Assembly: GCA_943372515.1 (NCBI GenBank)
Contig: CALRYY010000005.1
Coordinates: forward strand, 22,416 to 86,415
From: RAM1 sp943372515
Lineage (GTDB): Bacteria > Pseudomonadota > Gammaproteobacteria > Burkholderiales > Burkholderiaceae_C
Direction: 5' to 3'
DNA: 64,000 nt
A program made the translations under genes and the position numbers. Shown in pieces: positions 17,673-25,582 of this stretch. The notes beneath the pieces were generated by a model. The model saw only the letters and a program-made list of their open reading frames with translations. It ran no database searches and was not told where the DNA came from. The first letter of the stretch is position 1. Every line of letters begins with the position of its first letter.

Positions 17673-18122
17673 ATGACATCAACCCCCTCCCTGCTTCGCC
17701 GCGCCGTACGCGGCCTGCAAGCCGGCTTCACCCTGATCGAGCTCATGGTGGTGCTGGTGATCATTGGCGTGCTGGCCGCGCTGATCGTGCCCAATGTGCT
17801 GGACCGTGCCGACGACGCCCGCGTGACCGCCGCGCGCACCGACGTGAGCAACCTCATGCAGGCGCTCAAGCTGTACAAGCTGGACAACCAGCGCTACCCC
17901 AGTGCCGACCAGGGCCTGCAGGCGCTGGTGACGCGGCCCACGGCCGGCGTGGCGCCCCCCAACTGGAAGCCCTACCTGGAAAAGCTGCCCAACGACCCGT
18001 GGGGCCGGCCGTACCAGTACCTCAACCCCGGCATCAAGGGCGAGATCGACGTGATGTCGTTCGGCGCCGACGGCCAATCCGGCGGAGAGGGCAAAGATGC
18101 CGACGTCGGCAGCTGGCAGTAG
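17673..18122 (+). CDS. gspG: Type II secretion system major pseudopilin
   Basis: Major pseudopilin that builds the periplasmic T2SS pseudopilus. The leader is followed by the prepilin peptidase site G-FTLIELMVVLVIIGVLA (cleavage before F, N-methylation expected), a transmembrane helix, and the GspG signature DNQRYPSADQGLQALV with DPWGRPYQYLNPG and the C-terminal calcium-site region. 149 residues. The ATG at 17643 is an in-frame alternative start. No prepilin peptidase gene is in this window. Confidence 0.96.
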   Translation: MTSTPSLLRRAVRGLQAGFTLIELMVVLVIIGVLAALIVPNVLDRADDARVTAARTDVSNLMQALKLYKLDNQRYPSADQGLQALVTRPTAGVAPPNWKPYLEKLPNDPWGRPYQYLNPGIKGEIDVMSFGADGQSGGEGKDADVGSWQ

Positions 18123-18603
18123 GCTAGCCCCCACGCTCGGCACTGCGTGTCCTCGCGGCCCGGCGGCGGGCATTCCAAAAAAGCTGCGCGGCTTTACGCT
18201 GCTGGAACTGATGGTGGTGATCACCATCATCGCGATCGCCTCTGCCGGCGTGGCGTTTGCCATTCGCGACAACTCCGGCACGCAGCTGGAACGCGAGGCG
18301 CAGCGCCTTGCTGCGCTGTTTGAATCGGCCCGTGCTCAGTCCCGCGCCAGCGGCATGCCCGTGCGCTGGCACACCACCGACGGCGGCTTCAGGTTTGACG
18401 GCGTGCCGCCCAAGGCCTTGCCCGAGAACTGGCTGGGCACCGACACGCGCGTGCTGGGCACGGCCATGCTGGTGTTGGGGCCCGAGCCCATCATTGGCCG
18501 CCAGAGCGTGCTGCTGAGCTCCATCAGCGAGCCTTCGCGCACGCTGCGCCTGGCCACCGACGGGCTGCGGCCCTTCACCGTGCAGGCCCCCGACGCGCCA
18601 TGA
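18097..18603 (+). CDS. gspH: Type II secretion system minor pseudopilin H
   Basis: Minor pseudopilin, 168 residues, with prepilin cleavage at RG-FTLLELMVVITIIAIASA and a Glu at +5. Body matches GspH (QLEREAQRLAALFESARAQSRASG, VRWHTTDGGFRF). It overlaps gspG by 26 bases. The leader before the cleavage site is long (32 residues) because it is made from a shortened copy of the GC-rich repeat at 18126-18170, read in a different frame from the copies in gspI and gspK. A shorter start inside the leader is not obvious. Confidence 0.92.
   Translation: MPTSAAGSRLAPTLGTACPRGPAAGIPKKLRGFTLLELMVVITIIAIASAGVAFAIRDNSGTQLEREAQRLAALFESARAQSRASGMPVRWHTTDGGFRFDGVPPKALPENWLGTDTRVLGTAMLVLGPEPIIGRQSVLLSSISEPSRTLRLATDGLRPFTVQAPDAP
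18126..18170 (+). repeat. GC-rich dispersed repeat, copy 1 (internally deleted), inside gspH leader
   Basis: Starts AGCCCCCACGCTCGGCACT like the other copies but lacks the central 33 bases containing the palindromic C/G runs. The coding phase also differs from the copies in gspI and gspK, giving APTLGTACPRGPAAG. Confidence 0.8.
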
Positions 18604-19040
18604 AACTGCAGAGCCCCCACGCTCGGCACTTCGTGTCCTCGCTGCCCCCCGAGGAGGCCGTGCCCGCCGTGGGGCGGCCCTGCGGCGGGCGGCAACGCGG
18701 CTTCACGCTGGTCGAGGTGCTGGTCGCTTTGGGCATCGTTGCTGTGGCCCTGCTGGCGGGCCTGCAGGCCACCAGCGCCCTGACGCGCAACGCACAGCGC
18801 CAGTCTGACGCGCTGCTGGCGCAGGTGTGTGCCGAGAATGAACTCGTCAAGGTGCGCCTGTCCAGACAGATGCCCGGCGTGGGTGACAACACCGTCGCCT
18901 GCGAACAAGCCGGGCGCAATTTCAGCGTGACCGTGACCGTGCGCCCCACACCCAACCCCAGCTTTCGCCGCGTGGATGCGCAGGTGCTGGACGAGGCCAC
19001 GCCCATCCTGCGGCTGTCCACCGTGGTGGGGCGTTACTGA
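18600..19040 (+). CDS. gspI: Type II secretion system minor pseudopilin I
   Basis: Minor pseudopilin, 146 residues. Prepilin site RG-FTLVEVLVALGIVAVALLAGLQ with Glu at +5, then GspI features (NAQRQSDALLAQVCAENELVKVRL). The ATG at 18600 overlaps the gspH stop (ATGA). The leader peptide is about 34 residues, far longer than the usual 6-10. Nearly all of it is encoded by a dispersed repeat (SPHARHFVSSLPPE, then GRPCGG), so the repeat inserted in frame between the start codon and the cleavage site. Confidence 0.92.
   Translation: MKLQSPHARHFVSSLPPEEAVPAVGRPCGGRQRGFTLVEVLVALGIVAVALLAGLQATSALTRNAQRQSDALLAQVCAENELVKVRLSRQMPGVGDNTVACEQAGRNFSVTVTVRPTPNPSFRRVDAQVLDEATPILRLSTVVGRY
18612..18690 (+). repeat. 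GC-rich dispersed repeat, copy 2, inside gspI leader
   Basis: About 79 bases beginning AGCCCCCACGCTCGGCACTT, with a central CCCCCCGAGGAGG imperfect palindrome, ending in TGCGGCGGG. Translated in frame as SPHARHFVSSLPPE plus a Gly/Pro-rich end. Matches copies at 19732-19805 and 19813-19890. Confidence 0.9.
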
Positions 19041-19732
19041 TGAAGCCGCGCACCCTACCGCGCTCCCGGCCGCGTTCCCGGGGCTTCACCCTCGTCGAGC
19101 TGCTGGTGGCCCTGACCATGATGGCGCTGCTGGCCCTGATGAGCTGGCGCGGCCTGGACGGCATGGTGCGCACCCGAGTGCAGACCGAAGCCCGTGCCGA
19201 CGAAGTGCTGGCACTGCAGGTGGGCCTGTCGCAATGGGCCGCCGACCTCGACGCCATTGTGCAGACACCGCAGCTCAATGCGCTGGACTGGAACGGCAGC
19301 GTGCTGCGCCTGACGCGGCGCAGCAGCGCAGCGGCCACCGACGGTGTGCTGGTGGTGGCCTGGACGCGCCGCGTGGTGGACGGCCGGGGCCAGTGGCTGC
19401 GCTGGCAGTCGCCCCCGCTGACCGGGCGCGGCAGCCTGAGCGACGCCTGGCAGCAGGCCTCGATCTGGGCGCAGAACGCCGGCGAAGAGCAAAGGCGGCT
19501 GGAGGTCACCGTGGTGCCGCTGGACGAGTGGCAGATCTTTTACTTTCGCGCCGATGCCTGGACCAACCCGCTGTCCAGCGACGCGGCCGGGGGCGCAACG
19601 GTGAACCCAGGTAACAACAGCAACATTCCTGATGGCGTGCGGTTGATCCTGCAGTTGCCCGCCGGCCAGGCCCTGGCAGGCAAGCTCACGCGCGACTGGG
19701 TCCGCCCCACCGTGAGCGGAGGCAAGACATGA
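19040..19732 (+). CDS. gspJ: Type II secretion system minor pseudopilin J
   Basis: Minor pseudopilin, 230 residues, prepilin site SRG-FTLVELLVALTMMALLALM. The body shows the GspJ segments SWRGLDGMVRTR, DLDAIVQTPQ and the C-terminal PDGVRLILQLP. It overlaps gspI and gspK by a few bases, so gspH-K are translationally chained. Its leader (MKPRTLPRSRPRSRG) carries no repeat copy, unlike the flanking gspI and gspK. GspI, J and K form the tip complex of the pseudopilus. Confidence 0.94.
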   Translation: MKPRTLPRSRPRSRGFTLVELLVALTMMALLALMSWRGLDGMVRTRVQTEARADEVLALQVGLSQWAADLDAIVQTPQLNALDWNGSVLRLTRRSSAAATDGVLVVAWTRRVVDGRGQWLRWQSPPLTGRGSLSDAWQQASIWAQNAGEEQRRLEVTVVPLDEWQIFYFRADAWTNPLSSDAAGGATVNPGNNSNIPDGVRLILQLPAGQALAGKLTRDWVRPTVSGGKT

Positions 19733-20895
19733 GCCCCCACGCTCGGCACTTCGTGTCCTCGCTGCCCCCCGAGGGGGCCGCGCCCGCCTTGGGGCGGCCC
19801 GGCGGTGAACCTGACCCCCACGCTCGGCACTTCGTGTCCTCGCTGCCCCCCGAGGGGGTCGCGCCCGCCTTGGGGCGGCCCGGCGGCGGGCGGTCTCCTC
19901 AACCCCAGCCCCGTGGTTCGCGCGGCGCCGCCTTGCTGGCGGCGATGCTCACCGTCGCGCTGGTCGCCACCTTTGCTGCTTCGGCCCTGTGGCAGCAGTG
20001 GCGTGCGGTGGAAATCGAAATCGCCGAGCGTGCCCGCGTTCAATCGGCCTGGGTGCTGACGGGCTCGCTCGACTGGGCCCGCCTGATCCTGCGCGAAGAC
20101 GCGCGCACCGGTGGCGCCGACCACCTGGCCGAGCCCTGGGCCGTGCCGCTGCAGGAGGCCCGGCTGTCCACCTTTCTGGCGGCCAGCGACACCACGGCCG
20201 CCACCGACCCCAACAGCACCGACACGCAGGACGCCTTCCTCTCAGGCCAGATCATTGACCTGCAGTCGCAGCTCAACGTCATGAACCTGGTGCAGGGCGG
20301 CACGGTATCCGAGCCCTGGCTGCGCACCTTTGCCAAGCTGTTCGAGCTGCTGGGCCTGCCTGCGCAGGAGCTCAGCCGCCTGGTGGAAAACCTGCGCTTT
20401 GCGGCCGACACCAGCGCCGACAACCGCTCGGGCCAGTTTGCGCCGCTGATGCCCCAGCGGGTGGAGCAACTCACCTGGCTGGGTCTGTCGCCCCAAACGG
20501 TGTCCGTGCTGCTGCCGTATGTGACGCTGCTGCCGGGCACCACGCCGCTGAACCTGAACACCGCCAGCCCCGAAGCGATTTGCGCCAGCGTGCCCACCAT
20601 GGGCCTGGCGGACGCCCAGCGGCTGGTGACCGAGCGCGACCGCACCCACTTTCGCAGCACCAACGACGCAGGCCGCATCCTGGGCAGCGAAGCCTCTTTT
20701 GGTGAAGGCCGCCACAGCGTGGCAACGCGCTTTTTTGAAGTGCGCGGTCGCCTGCGGCTGGACCAGATGGTGGTGGAAGAGCGCTCTGTGCTGCAGCGCG
20801 ACGGGCTGGACGTGAAGGTACTGTGGCGCGAACGTGGTGTGGTGGACCCCGGCGCGCTGGCGGCCGCCCCGGCGCCAGCCGAGCCACAGCGCTGA
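19729..20895 (+). CDS. gspK: Type II secretion system minor pseudopilin K
   Basis: Large tip pseudopilin, 388 residues. The hydrophobic segment RG-AALLAAMLTVALVATFAAS lacks the +5 glutamate, as is usual for GspK. Family parts: LNTASPEAICA (HhH-like domain) and the C-terminal EVRGRLRLDQMVVEERSVL. The ATG at 19729 overlaps the gspJ stop. The leader is about 65 residues because two tandem copies of the dispersed repeat sit directly after the start codon; the peptide PHARHFVSSLPPEG occurs twice. Whether prepilin peptidase tolerates this leader, or translation starts further in, is open. Confidence 0.92.
   Translation: MSPHARHFVSSLPPEGAAPALGRPGGEPDPHARHFVSSLPPEGVAPALGRPGGGRSPQPQPRGSRGAALLAAMLTVALVATFAASALWQQWRAVEIEIAERARVQSAWVLTGSLDWARLILREDARTGGADHLAEPWAVPLQEARLSTFLAASDTTAATDPNSTDTQDAFLSGQIIDLQSQLNVMNLVQGGTVSEPWLRTFAKLFELLGLPAQELSRLVENLRFAADTSADNRSGQFAPLMPQRVEQLTWLGLSPQTVSVLLPYVTLLPGTTPLNLNTASPEAICASVPTMGLADAQRLVTERDRTHFRSTNDAGRILGSEASFGEGRHSVATRFFEVRGRLRLDQMVVEERSVLQRDGLDVKVLWRERGVVDPGALAAAPAPAEPQR
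19732..19805 (+). repeat. GC-rich dispersed repeat, copy 3, first of a tandem pair in gspK leader
   Basis: Begins at the first base after the gspK ATG (AGCCCCCACGCTCGGCACTT) and runs to GGCCCGGCGG. Central CCCCCCGAGGGGG palindrome. Nearly identical to copy 2. Confidence 0.9.
19813..19890 (+). repeat. GC-rich dispersed repeat, copy 4, second of the tandem pair in gspK leader
   Basis: CCCCCACGCTCGGCACTTCG through CGGCGGCGGG. It is seven bases after copy 3, same orientation and reading frame, giving PHARHFVSSLPPEG again. Confidence 0.9.
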
Positions 20896-20957
20896 CGGGC
20901 CATCGCCGGCCAGCCCACAGACACGCCACACCACGTCCCTACAATGCCACCCAACCC

Positions 20958-22160
20958 ATGCGCACGCTGATCGTCACCCTGCCCCCGCCCGGCGAAGCCG
21001 CCAACGAATACGCCTACGTGCTGTCACCCGACGGCCTGCAGGTGGGCAGCGCCGCCAGTGCCGCCGCTGCCCTGCTACCCCTGCCCACCGGCGCCGGTGC
21101 CGAGGTGGTGGCCGTGGTGCCCGCGCGCGCCTTGTCCTGGCACCAGGTGGATCTGCCCAAGGGCACATCGGCTGCATCCCCGCGCCTGCGCGCGGTGCTG
21201 GAGGGCCTGCTGGAAGACCGCCTGCTGGACGAACCCGGTGACCTGCATTTCGCGCTGCAGCCCCAGGCCAAACCCGGCGCCCCGGCGTGGGTGGCCGCCT
21301 GCGACCGCGCCTGGCTGCGCACTGCCGTGCAGGCGCTGGAAACCGCGCAGCGCCCGGTCAGCCGCATCGTGCCCGAGCTGTGGCCCGGCGAACCCGCCGC
21401 GCTGTATGTCACCGGCGAGCCCGGCCGCGCCACCATGATCCTGGCGGACGACAGCGGCGTGGTCATCTGGCCCGTGGCCGGTGAGCTGCACGCCGGTGTG
21501 CCCGCCCTGCCCGACACCGTGGCCGTGGTGGCCGAACCGGCCGTGGCCGGCGTAGCCGAGCAGGCCCTGCAGCGCCCTGTGATGCTGCAGCAGGCGCCGC
21601 AGCGCCACTTGCTGGCCGCGCAATCGCCCTGGGACCTGGCGCAGTTTGACCTGGCAAGCTCCGGCCGCAGCCGCGCGTTCAAGAAATTTTCCACCGGCTG
21701 GGCCGGTTTGCTGCGCTCGCCGCAGTGGCGGGCCGCACGCTGGGGCCTGGTGGCGCTGCTGCTGGCCAACCTGGTGGGGCTCAATGCCTGGGCCTGGATG
21801 GAGCGCAGCGCACTCAAGTCCAAGCGCGAACAGATCCGCACCGCACTGACCGGCACCTTCCCGGCTGTGCGGGTGGTGGTGGACGCGCCGGTGCAGATGG
21901 AGCGTGAAGTGGCCGCCCTGCGCCAGGCTACCGGCGCCGCGTCGGGGCGCGACCTGGAGTCCATGCTGGCGGCGCTGGCTGCCGCCGCACCGCCCGGGCT
22001 GGCACCGACCTCGATTGAGTTCACAGGCAACGAGCTGCGCCTGAAGGGCGCAGGCGCCGCACCGGCCGCGCAACAGGCCGGCCCCAGCCTGCAGGCATTT
22101 GGCTACCGGACCAGCAGCGAGGGCGACACGCTGGTGGTGCGCCAGGGGGTAGCGCCATGA
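20958..22160 (+). CDS. gspL: Type II secretion system protein L
   Basis: Bitopic inner-membrane platform protein that recruits the GspE ATPase with its cytoplasmic actin-like domain. 400 residues from the ATG at 20958 (MRTLIVTLPPPGEAANEYAY): cytoplasmic domain to about 250, membrane helix GLVALLLANLVGLNAWAWM, then a periplasmic ferredoxin-like domain (ATGAASGRDLESMLAALAAAAP). It starts 62 bases after gspK and overlaps gspM by four bases. Confidence 0.9.
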   Translation: MRTLIVTLPPPGEAANEYAYVLSPDGLQVGSAASAAAALLPLPTGAGAEVVAVVPARALSWHQVDLPKGTSAASPRLRAVLEGLLEDRLLDEPGDLHFALQPQAKPGAPAWVAACDRAWLRTAVQALETAQRPVSRIVPELWPGEPAALYVTGEPGRATMILADDSGVVIWPVAGELHAGVPALPDTVAVVAEPAVAGVAEQALQRPVMLQQAPQRHLLAAQSPWDLAQFDLASSGRSRAFKKFSTGWAGLLRSPQWRAARWGLVALLLANLVGLNAWAWMERSALKSKREQIRTALTGTFPAVRVVVDAPVQMEREVAALRQATGAASGRDLESMLAALAAAAPPGLAPTSIEFTGNELRLKGAGAAPAAQQAGPSLQAFGYRTSSEGDTLVVRQGVAP

Positions 22161-22648
22161 GCCGCACCCATACATTGACAGCGCGCTGGGCCCAACTGGC
22201 CCCGCGTGAAAAGCTGTTGGTGGGCACCGCCACCGCCGTGGTAGGGGTGGCCCTGCTGTGGTGGGTGGGCATGGCGCCCGCGCTGCAAACGCTGCGCACC
22301 GCACCCGGGCAGCACCGCAGCCTGGACACCCAGCTGCAGCGCATGCAGACGTTACAAGCCCAGGCCCAGGCGCTGCAAGCCCAGCCCAAGCAAGGCCATG
22401 ACGAAGCCCTGCGCGCATTGGAGCTCACCATTCGCCAGCGCTTTGGCACCACGGCGCGCTACAGCATCGGCGCAGACCGCGTGACCATCACCCTGAGCGC
22501 CGCCGCGCCCGACACCCTGGCCCAATGGCTGACCCAGGCGCGTGTGAACGCACGCGCCCTGCCGACTGAAGCGCGCTTGACGCGCAACGCCGCCGGCCAG
22601 TGGGACGGCACGCTGGTCATGAGCCTGCCGGCGCGCCAGGGCCAGTAA
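22157..22648 (+). CDS. gspM: Type II secretion system protein M
   Basis: Inner-membrane partner of GspL. 163 residues: short cytoplasmic N-terminus with RWAQLAPREKLLVGTA (typical GspM entry), one membrane helix (AVVGVALLWWVGMAPAL), a coiled periplasmic stretch rich in Gln/Ala (QTLQAQAQALQAQPKQG) and a C-terminal ferredoxin-like domain. ATG overlaps the gspL stop (ATGA). Confidence 0.9.
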   Translation: MSRTHTLTARWAQLAPREKLLVGTATAVVGVALLWWVGMAPALQTLRTAPGQHRSLDTQLQRMQTLQAQAQALQAQPKQGHDEALRALELTIRQRFGTTARYSIGADRVTITLSAAAPDTLAQWLTQARVNARALPTEARLTRNAAGQWDGTLVMSLPARQGQ

Positions 22649-22653
22649 CCGCC

Positions 22654-23460
22654 GTGGCACGGCACAAGCCCCCCATCCTCCCCGGCCAGCGCCCGGGCGC
22701 ACCCTGGGGCTGGGCCGTGGGTGGCCTGCTGGCGGGCGTGCTGCTGGCCCTGGTGCTGTTTGCGCCGGCACGCTGGCTGGCAGGCGCCGTGCAGCGCGCA
22801 AGCCAGGGCAAAGTGCTGCTGGCCGATGCGCGTGGCACCGTGTGGAACGGCACGGCTCGCCTGGTGCTGACCGGGGGCGAGGGCAGCAACGACGCCGCCG
22901 CCCTGCCCGGGCGGCTGCAATGGCAGCTGCGCCCGGCCTTCAACGGCATCAGCGCGCGCATTGGTGCCGACTGCTGCACCACCGCCCCTGTGCAGCTGCG
23001 CGCCGCGCTGGGCTTTGGCAGCGCCCGCATCACCGTGGCCGATGGCGTGTCGATGTGGCCCGCCGCCGTACTGGCCGGGCTGGGCACGCCCTGGAATACC
23101 CTGCAACTGGACGGCGAACTGGGCCTGTCTACACAGGGCCTTTCAGTAGAATGGTCCGCAGGCCGGCTGGCCGTGGGCGGGCGGGCCGAACTGGCCGCAG
23201 CGCGCATTTCATCCCGGCTGTCCACGCTGCGGCCCATGGGCAGCTACCGCATCACCCTCACCGGAGGCGCTACGTCAACGCTTGAACTGGCCACGCTGGA
23301 AGGCAGCCTTCAGCTCAGCGGCAACGGCCGTTGGGTGGGCTCCCGGCTGCGCTTTGAGGGCATGGCCAGTGCTGCGCCCGAGCGCGAAGCGGCGCTTTCC
23401 AACCTGCTGAACATCATCGGACGGCGCAACGGCGCGCGTTCCATCATCACCATCGGCTAG
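22654..23460 (+). CDS. gspN: Type II secretion system protein N
   Basis: GspN-family protein, an accessory and often dispensable T2SS component anchored in the inner membrane. One N-terminal helix (WAVGGLLAGVLLALVLFAPA), then a beta-rich periplasmic domain with GTVWNGTARLVL and GMASAAPEREAALSNLLNIIGRR. 268 residues from the GTG at 22654, five bases after the gspM stop. Confidence 0.85.
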   Translation: MARHKPPILPGQRPGAPWGWAVGGLLAGVLLALVLFAPARWLAGAVQRASQGKVLLADARGTVWNGTARLVLTGGEGSNDAAALPGRLQWQLRPAFNGISARIGADCCTTAPVQLRAALGFGSARITVADGVSMWPAAVLAGLGTPWNTLQLDGELGLSTQGLSVEWSAGRLAVGGRAELAAARISSRLSTLRPMGSYRITLTGGATSTLELATLEGSLQLSGNGRWVGSRLRFEGMASAAPEREAALSNLLNIIGRRNGARSIITIG

Positions 23461-23474
23461 TCAACAGGCCTCCC

Positions 23475-25571
23475 ATGAGAAAACCCCGCTTTGCACTTGT
23501 TTACCTGGCCGCCTGCATGGCCCTGGCCGGTGCGCCGCTGGCCGTGCACGCGCAGCGCCCGGGCGAGCCGATCACGCTGAACTTTGCCGGCGCCGAGATT
23601 GAAGCCGTGGCCCGCACCATGGGCGTGATCACCGGGCGCAACATCGTGGTGGACCCGCGCGTGAAGGGCACGATGAACCTCAACACCGAAAAGCCGGTGA
23701 CGCCTGCGGCCGCGTACAACCAGTTTCTGGCGACGCTGCGCCTGTCGGGCTACACGGTTGTGGAAGCCGGCGGCATCTACAAGGTGGTGCCCGAAGCCGA
23801 CGCCAAGCTGCAAGGCGGCAGCGTGCAAACGGGGCCCGTGGCCATCGGCGGCAGCCAGATCGTCACGCAGATCTTCCGGCTGAGCTATGAGTCGGCCAAC
23901 AACCTGGTGCCGATCCTGCGCCCGCTGATCAGCCCCAACAACACCATCAACGTGAACCCCGGCAACAACTCGCTGGTGATCACCGATTACGCCGACAACC
24001 TGCAGCGCCTGGGCCGCATCATCTCGGCGCTGGACGTGTCCAACGCTACAGACGTAGAGATACTGCCGCTCAAGCACGCCATCGCATCCGACCTGGCACC
24101 GCTGGTGGTGCGGCTGATTGAATCGGGCAACAGCGGCTCGATCGGTGCGCCGGCGCCTGCAGCCGGACAGGCCGACACCTCATTTCGCACCACGGTGGTG
24201 GCCGAGCCGCGCAGCAACACGCTGATCGTGCGCGCAGCCAACCCGGCGCGCCTGAACCTGGTGCGCGCGCTGGTCGAGCGACTGGACCAACCCACCGCGC
24301 AGACGGCGTCGGGCAACATCTACGTCGTGTATTTGAAGAACGCCGACGCGGCCAAGCTGGCCGTGACGCTGCGCGCTGCGCTGTCGGCCAATACGGGTGG
24401 CGGTGCCACTGCTGGTGGCGGCGCGCCCATCACCCAGCCCACGCTGTCGGCAGCGGGCGCCAGTGCCGCCACGTCACCGATTGCCGCATCGGCCCAGCCG
24501 TCCACCGGCGGGCAGATCCAGGCCGACCCCGCCACCAACTCGCTCATCATCACCGCGCCCGAGCCGCAATACCGCCAGCTGCGCGCCGTGATCGACCGGC
24601 TGGACCAGCGCCGCGCGCAGGTGTTTGTGGAAAGCCTGATCGCCGAGGTGAACGCCGACAAGGCCGCGGAATTCGGCATCCAGTGGCAGGGCCCGCTGGG
24701 CAAGGCCGGCGACAAGAACATCGGCCTGCTGGGCACCAACTTCAGCATTGGCGGGCGCAACATCATCGACCTGGCCGTGGGCGCAGCCAGCGGCACGGTG
24801 GCGCCGTCTACCGGTGGCAACTTTGGCATCGTGCACCGTACCAACGGCGTGTATGTGCTGGGCTTTCTGGCGCGCTTTCTGGAGGCCAACGGCGACGGCA
24901 ACATTTTGTCCACGCCCAACCTGCTGACGCTGGACAACGAAGAGGCCAAGATCGTCATCGGCCAGAACGTGCCGTTTGTGACGGGCCAGTACACCAACAA
25001 CAATTCCAGCAGCGGCTCGGTCAACCCGTTTCAGACCATCGAGCGCAAGGACGTGGGCCTGACGCTGCGCGTGAAGCCCCAGATCAGCGAGAACGGCACG
25101 GTCAAGCTGCAGATCTTCCAGGAAGTGTCCAGTGTGCAGGCGTCGTCCATCAACTCCGCCACCGGGCTGATCACCAACAAGCGCTCGATTGAATCCAACG
25201 TGCTGGTAGACGACGGCTCCATCGTGGTGCTGGGCGGCCTGCTGCAGGACGAATACTCAGGCAACCAGGAAAAGGTGCCCGGCCTGGGCGATGTGCCGCT
25301 GTTTGGCAACCTGTTCAAGGGCGAAACCCGCAGCCGCAAGAAGACCAACCTGATGGTGTTTTTGCGGCCCGTGGTGGTACGCGACGCGCAGCAAAGCGAC
25401 AGCCTGTCGCTGGACCGCTACGACCTGATGCGCCTGAAGCAGGAGCTGGCCCAGCCCGTGCCCAGCCAGGTCGTGCCGGTGAACGAGGCGCCCGTGTTGC
25501 CCGCGCTGCCCGGCACGCGGCCGGCCACGGTACCCGCGCCATTGGGTGTACCGGCCCCCGCCAAGCGTTGA
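23475..25571 (+). CDS. gspD: Type II secretion system secretin D
   Basis: Outer-membrane secretin that forms the exit channel, 698 residues. Sec signal peptide (cleavage near VHA-QRPGEP), N0 domain (ITLNFAGAEIEAVARTMG), three further N domains with a Gly/Ala/Ser-rich insertion around residues 305-355 of N3, then the secretin core (VPFVTGQYTNNNSSSGS gate region, VGLTLRVKPQISENG, and VPGLGDVPLFGNLF with the C-terminal KKTNLMVFLRPVVV). No pilotin-type lipoprotein gene is evident nearby. Its place next to gspE at the end of the block is unusual against the common D-E-F order. Confidence 0.96.
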   Translation: MRKPRFALVYLAACMALAGAPLAVHAQRPGEPITLNFAGAEIEAVARTMGVITGRNIVVDPRVKGTMNLNTEKPVTPAAAYNQFLATLRLSGYTVVEAGGIYKVVPEADAKLQGGSVQTGPVAIGGSQIVTQIFRLSYESANNLVPILRPLISPNNTINVNPGNNSLVITDYADNLQRLGRIISALDVSNATDVEILPLKHAIASDLAPLVVRLIESGNSGSIGAPAPAAGQADTSFRTTVVAEPRSNTLIVRAANPARLNLVRALVERLDQPTAQTASGNIYVVYLKNADAAKLAVTLRAALSANTGGGATAGGGAPITQPTLSAAGASAATSPIAASAQPSTGGQIQADPATNSLIITAPEPQYRQLRAVIDRLDQRRAQVFVESLIAEVNADKAAEFGIQWQGPLGKAGDKNIGLLGTNFSIGGRNIIDLAVGAASGTVAPSTGGNFGIVHRTNGVYVLGFLARFLEANGDGNILSTPNLLTLDNEEAKIVIGQNVPFVTGQYTNNNSSSGSVNPFQTIERKDVGLTLRVKPQISENGTVKLQIFQEVSSVQASSINSATGLITNKRSIESNVLVDDGSIVVLGGLLQDEYSGNQEKVPGLGDVPLFGNLFKGETRSRKKTNLMVFLRPVVVRDAQQSDSLSLDRYDLMRLKQELAQPVPSQVVPVNEAPVLPALPGTRPATVPAPLGVPAPAKR

Positions 25572-25582
25572 CAACCCAAGCC

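Noticed and set aside
18126..19890. CRISPR-like array
   Set aside because: The repeats are few, unevenly spaced, GC-palindromic and lie inside coding sequence without regular spacers. No cas genes are present.
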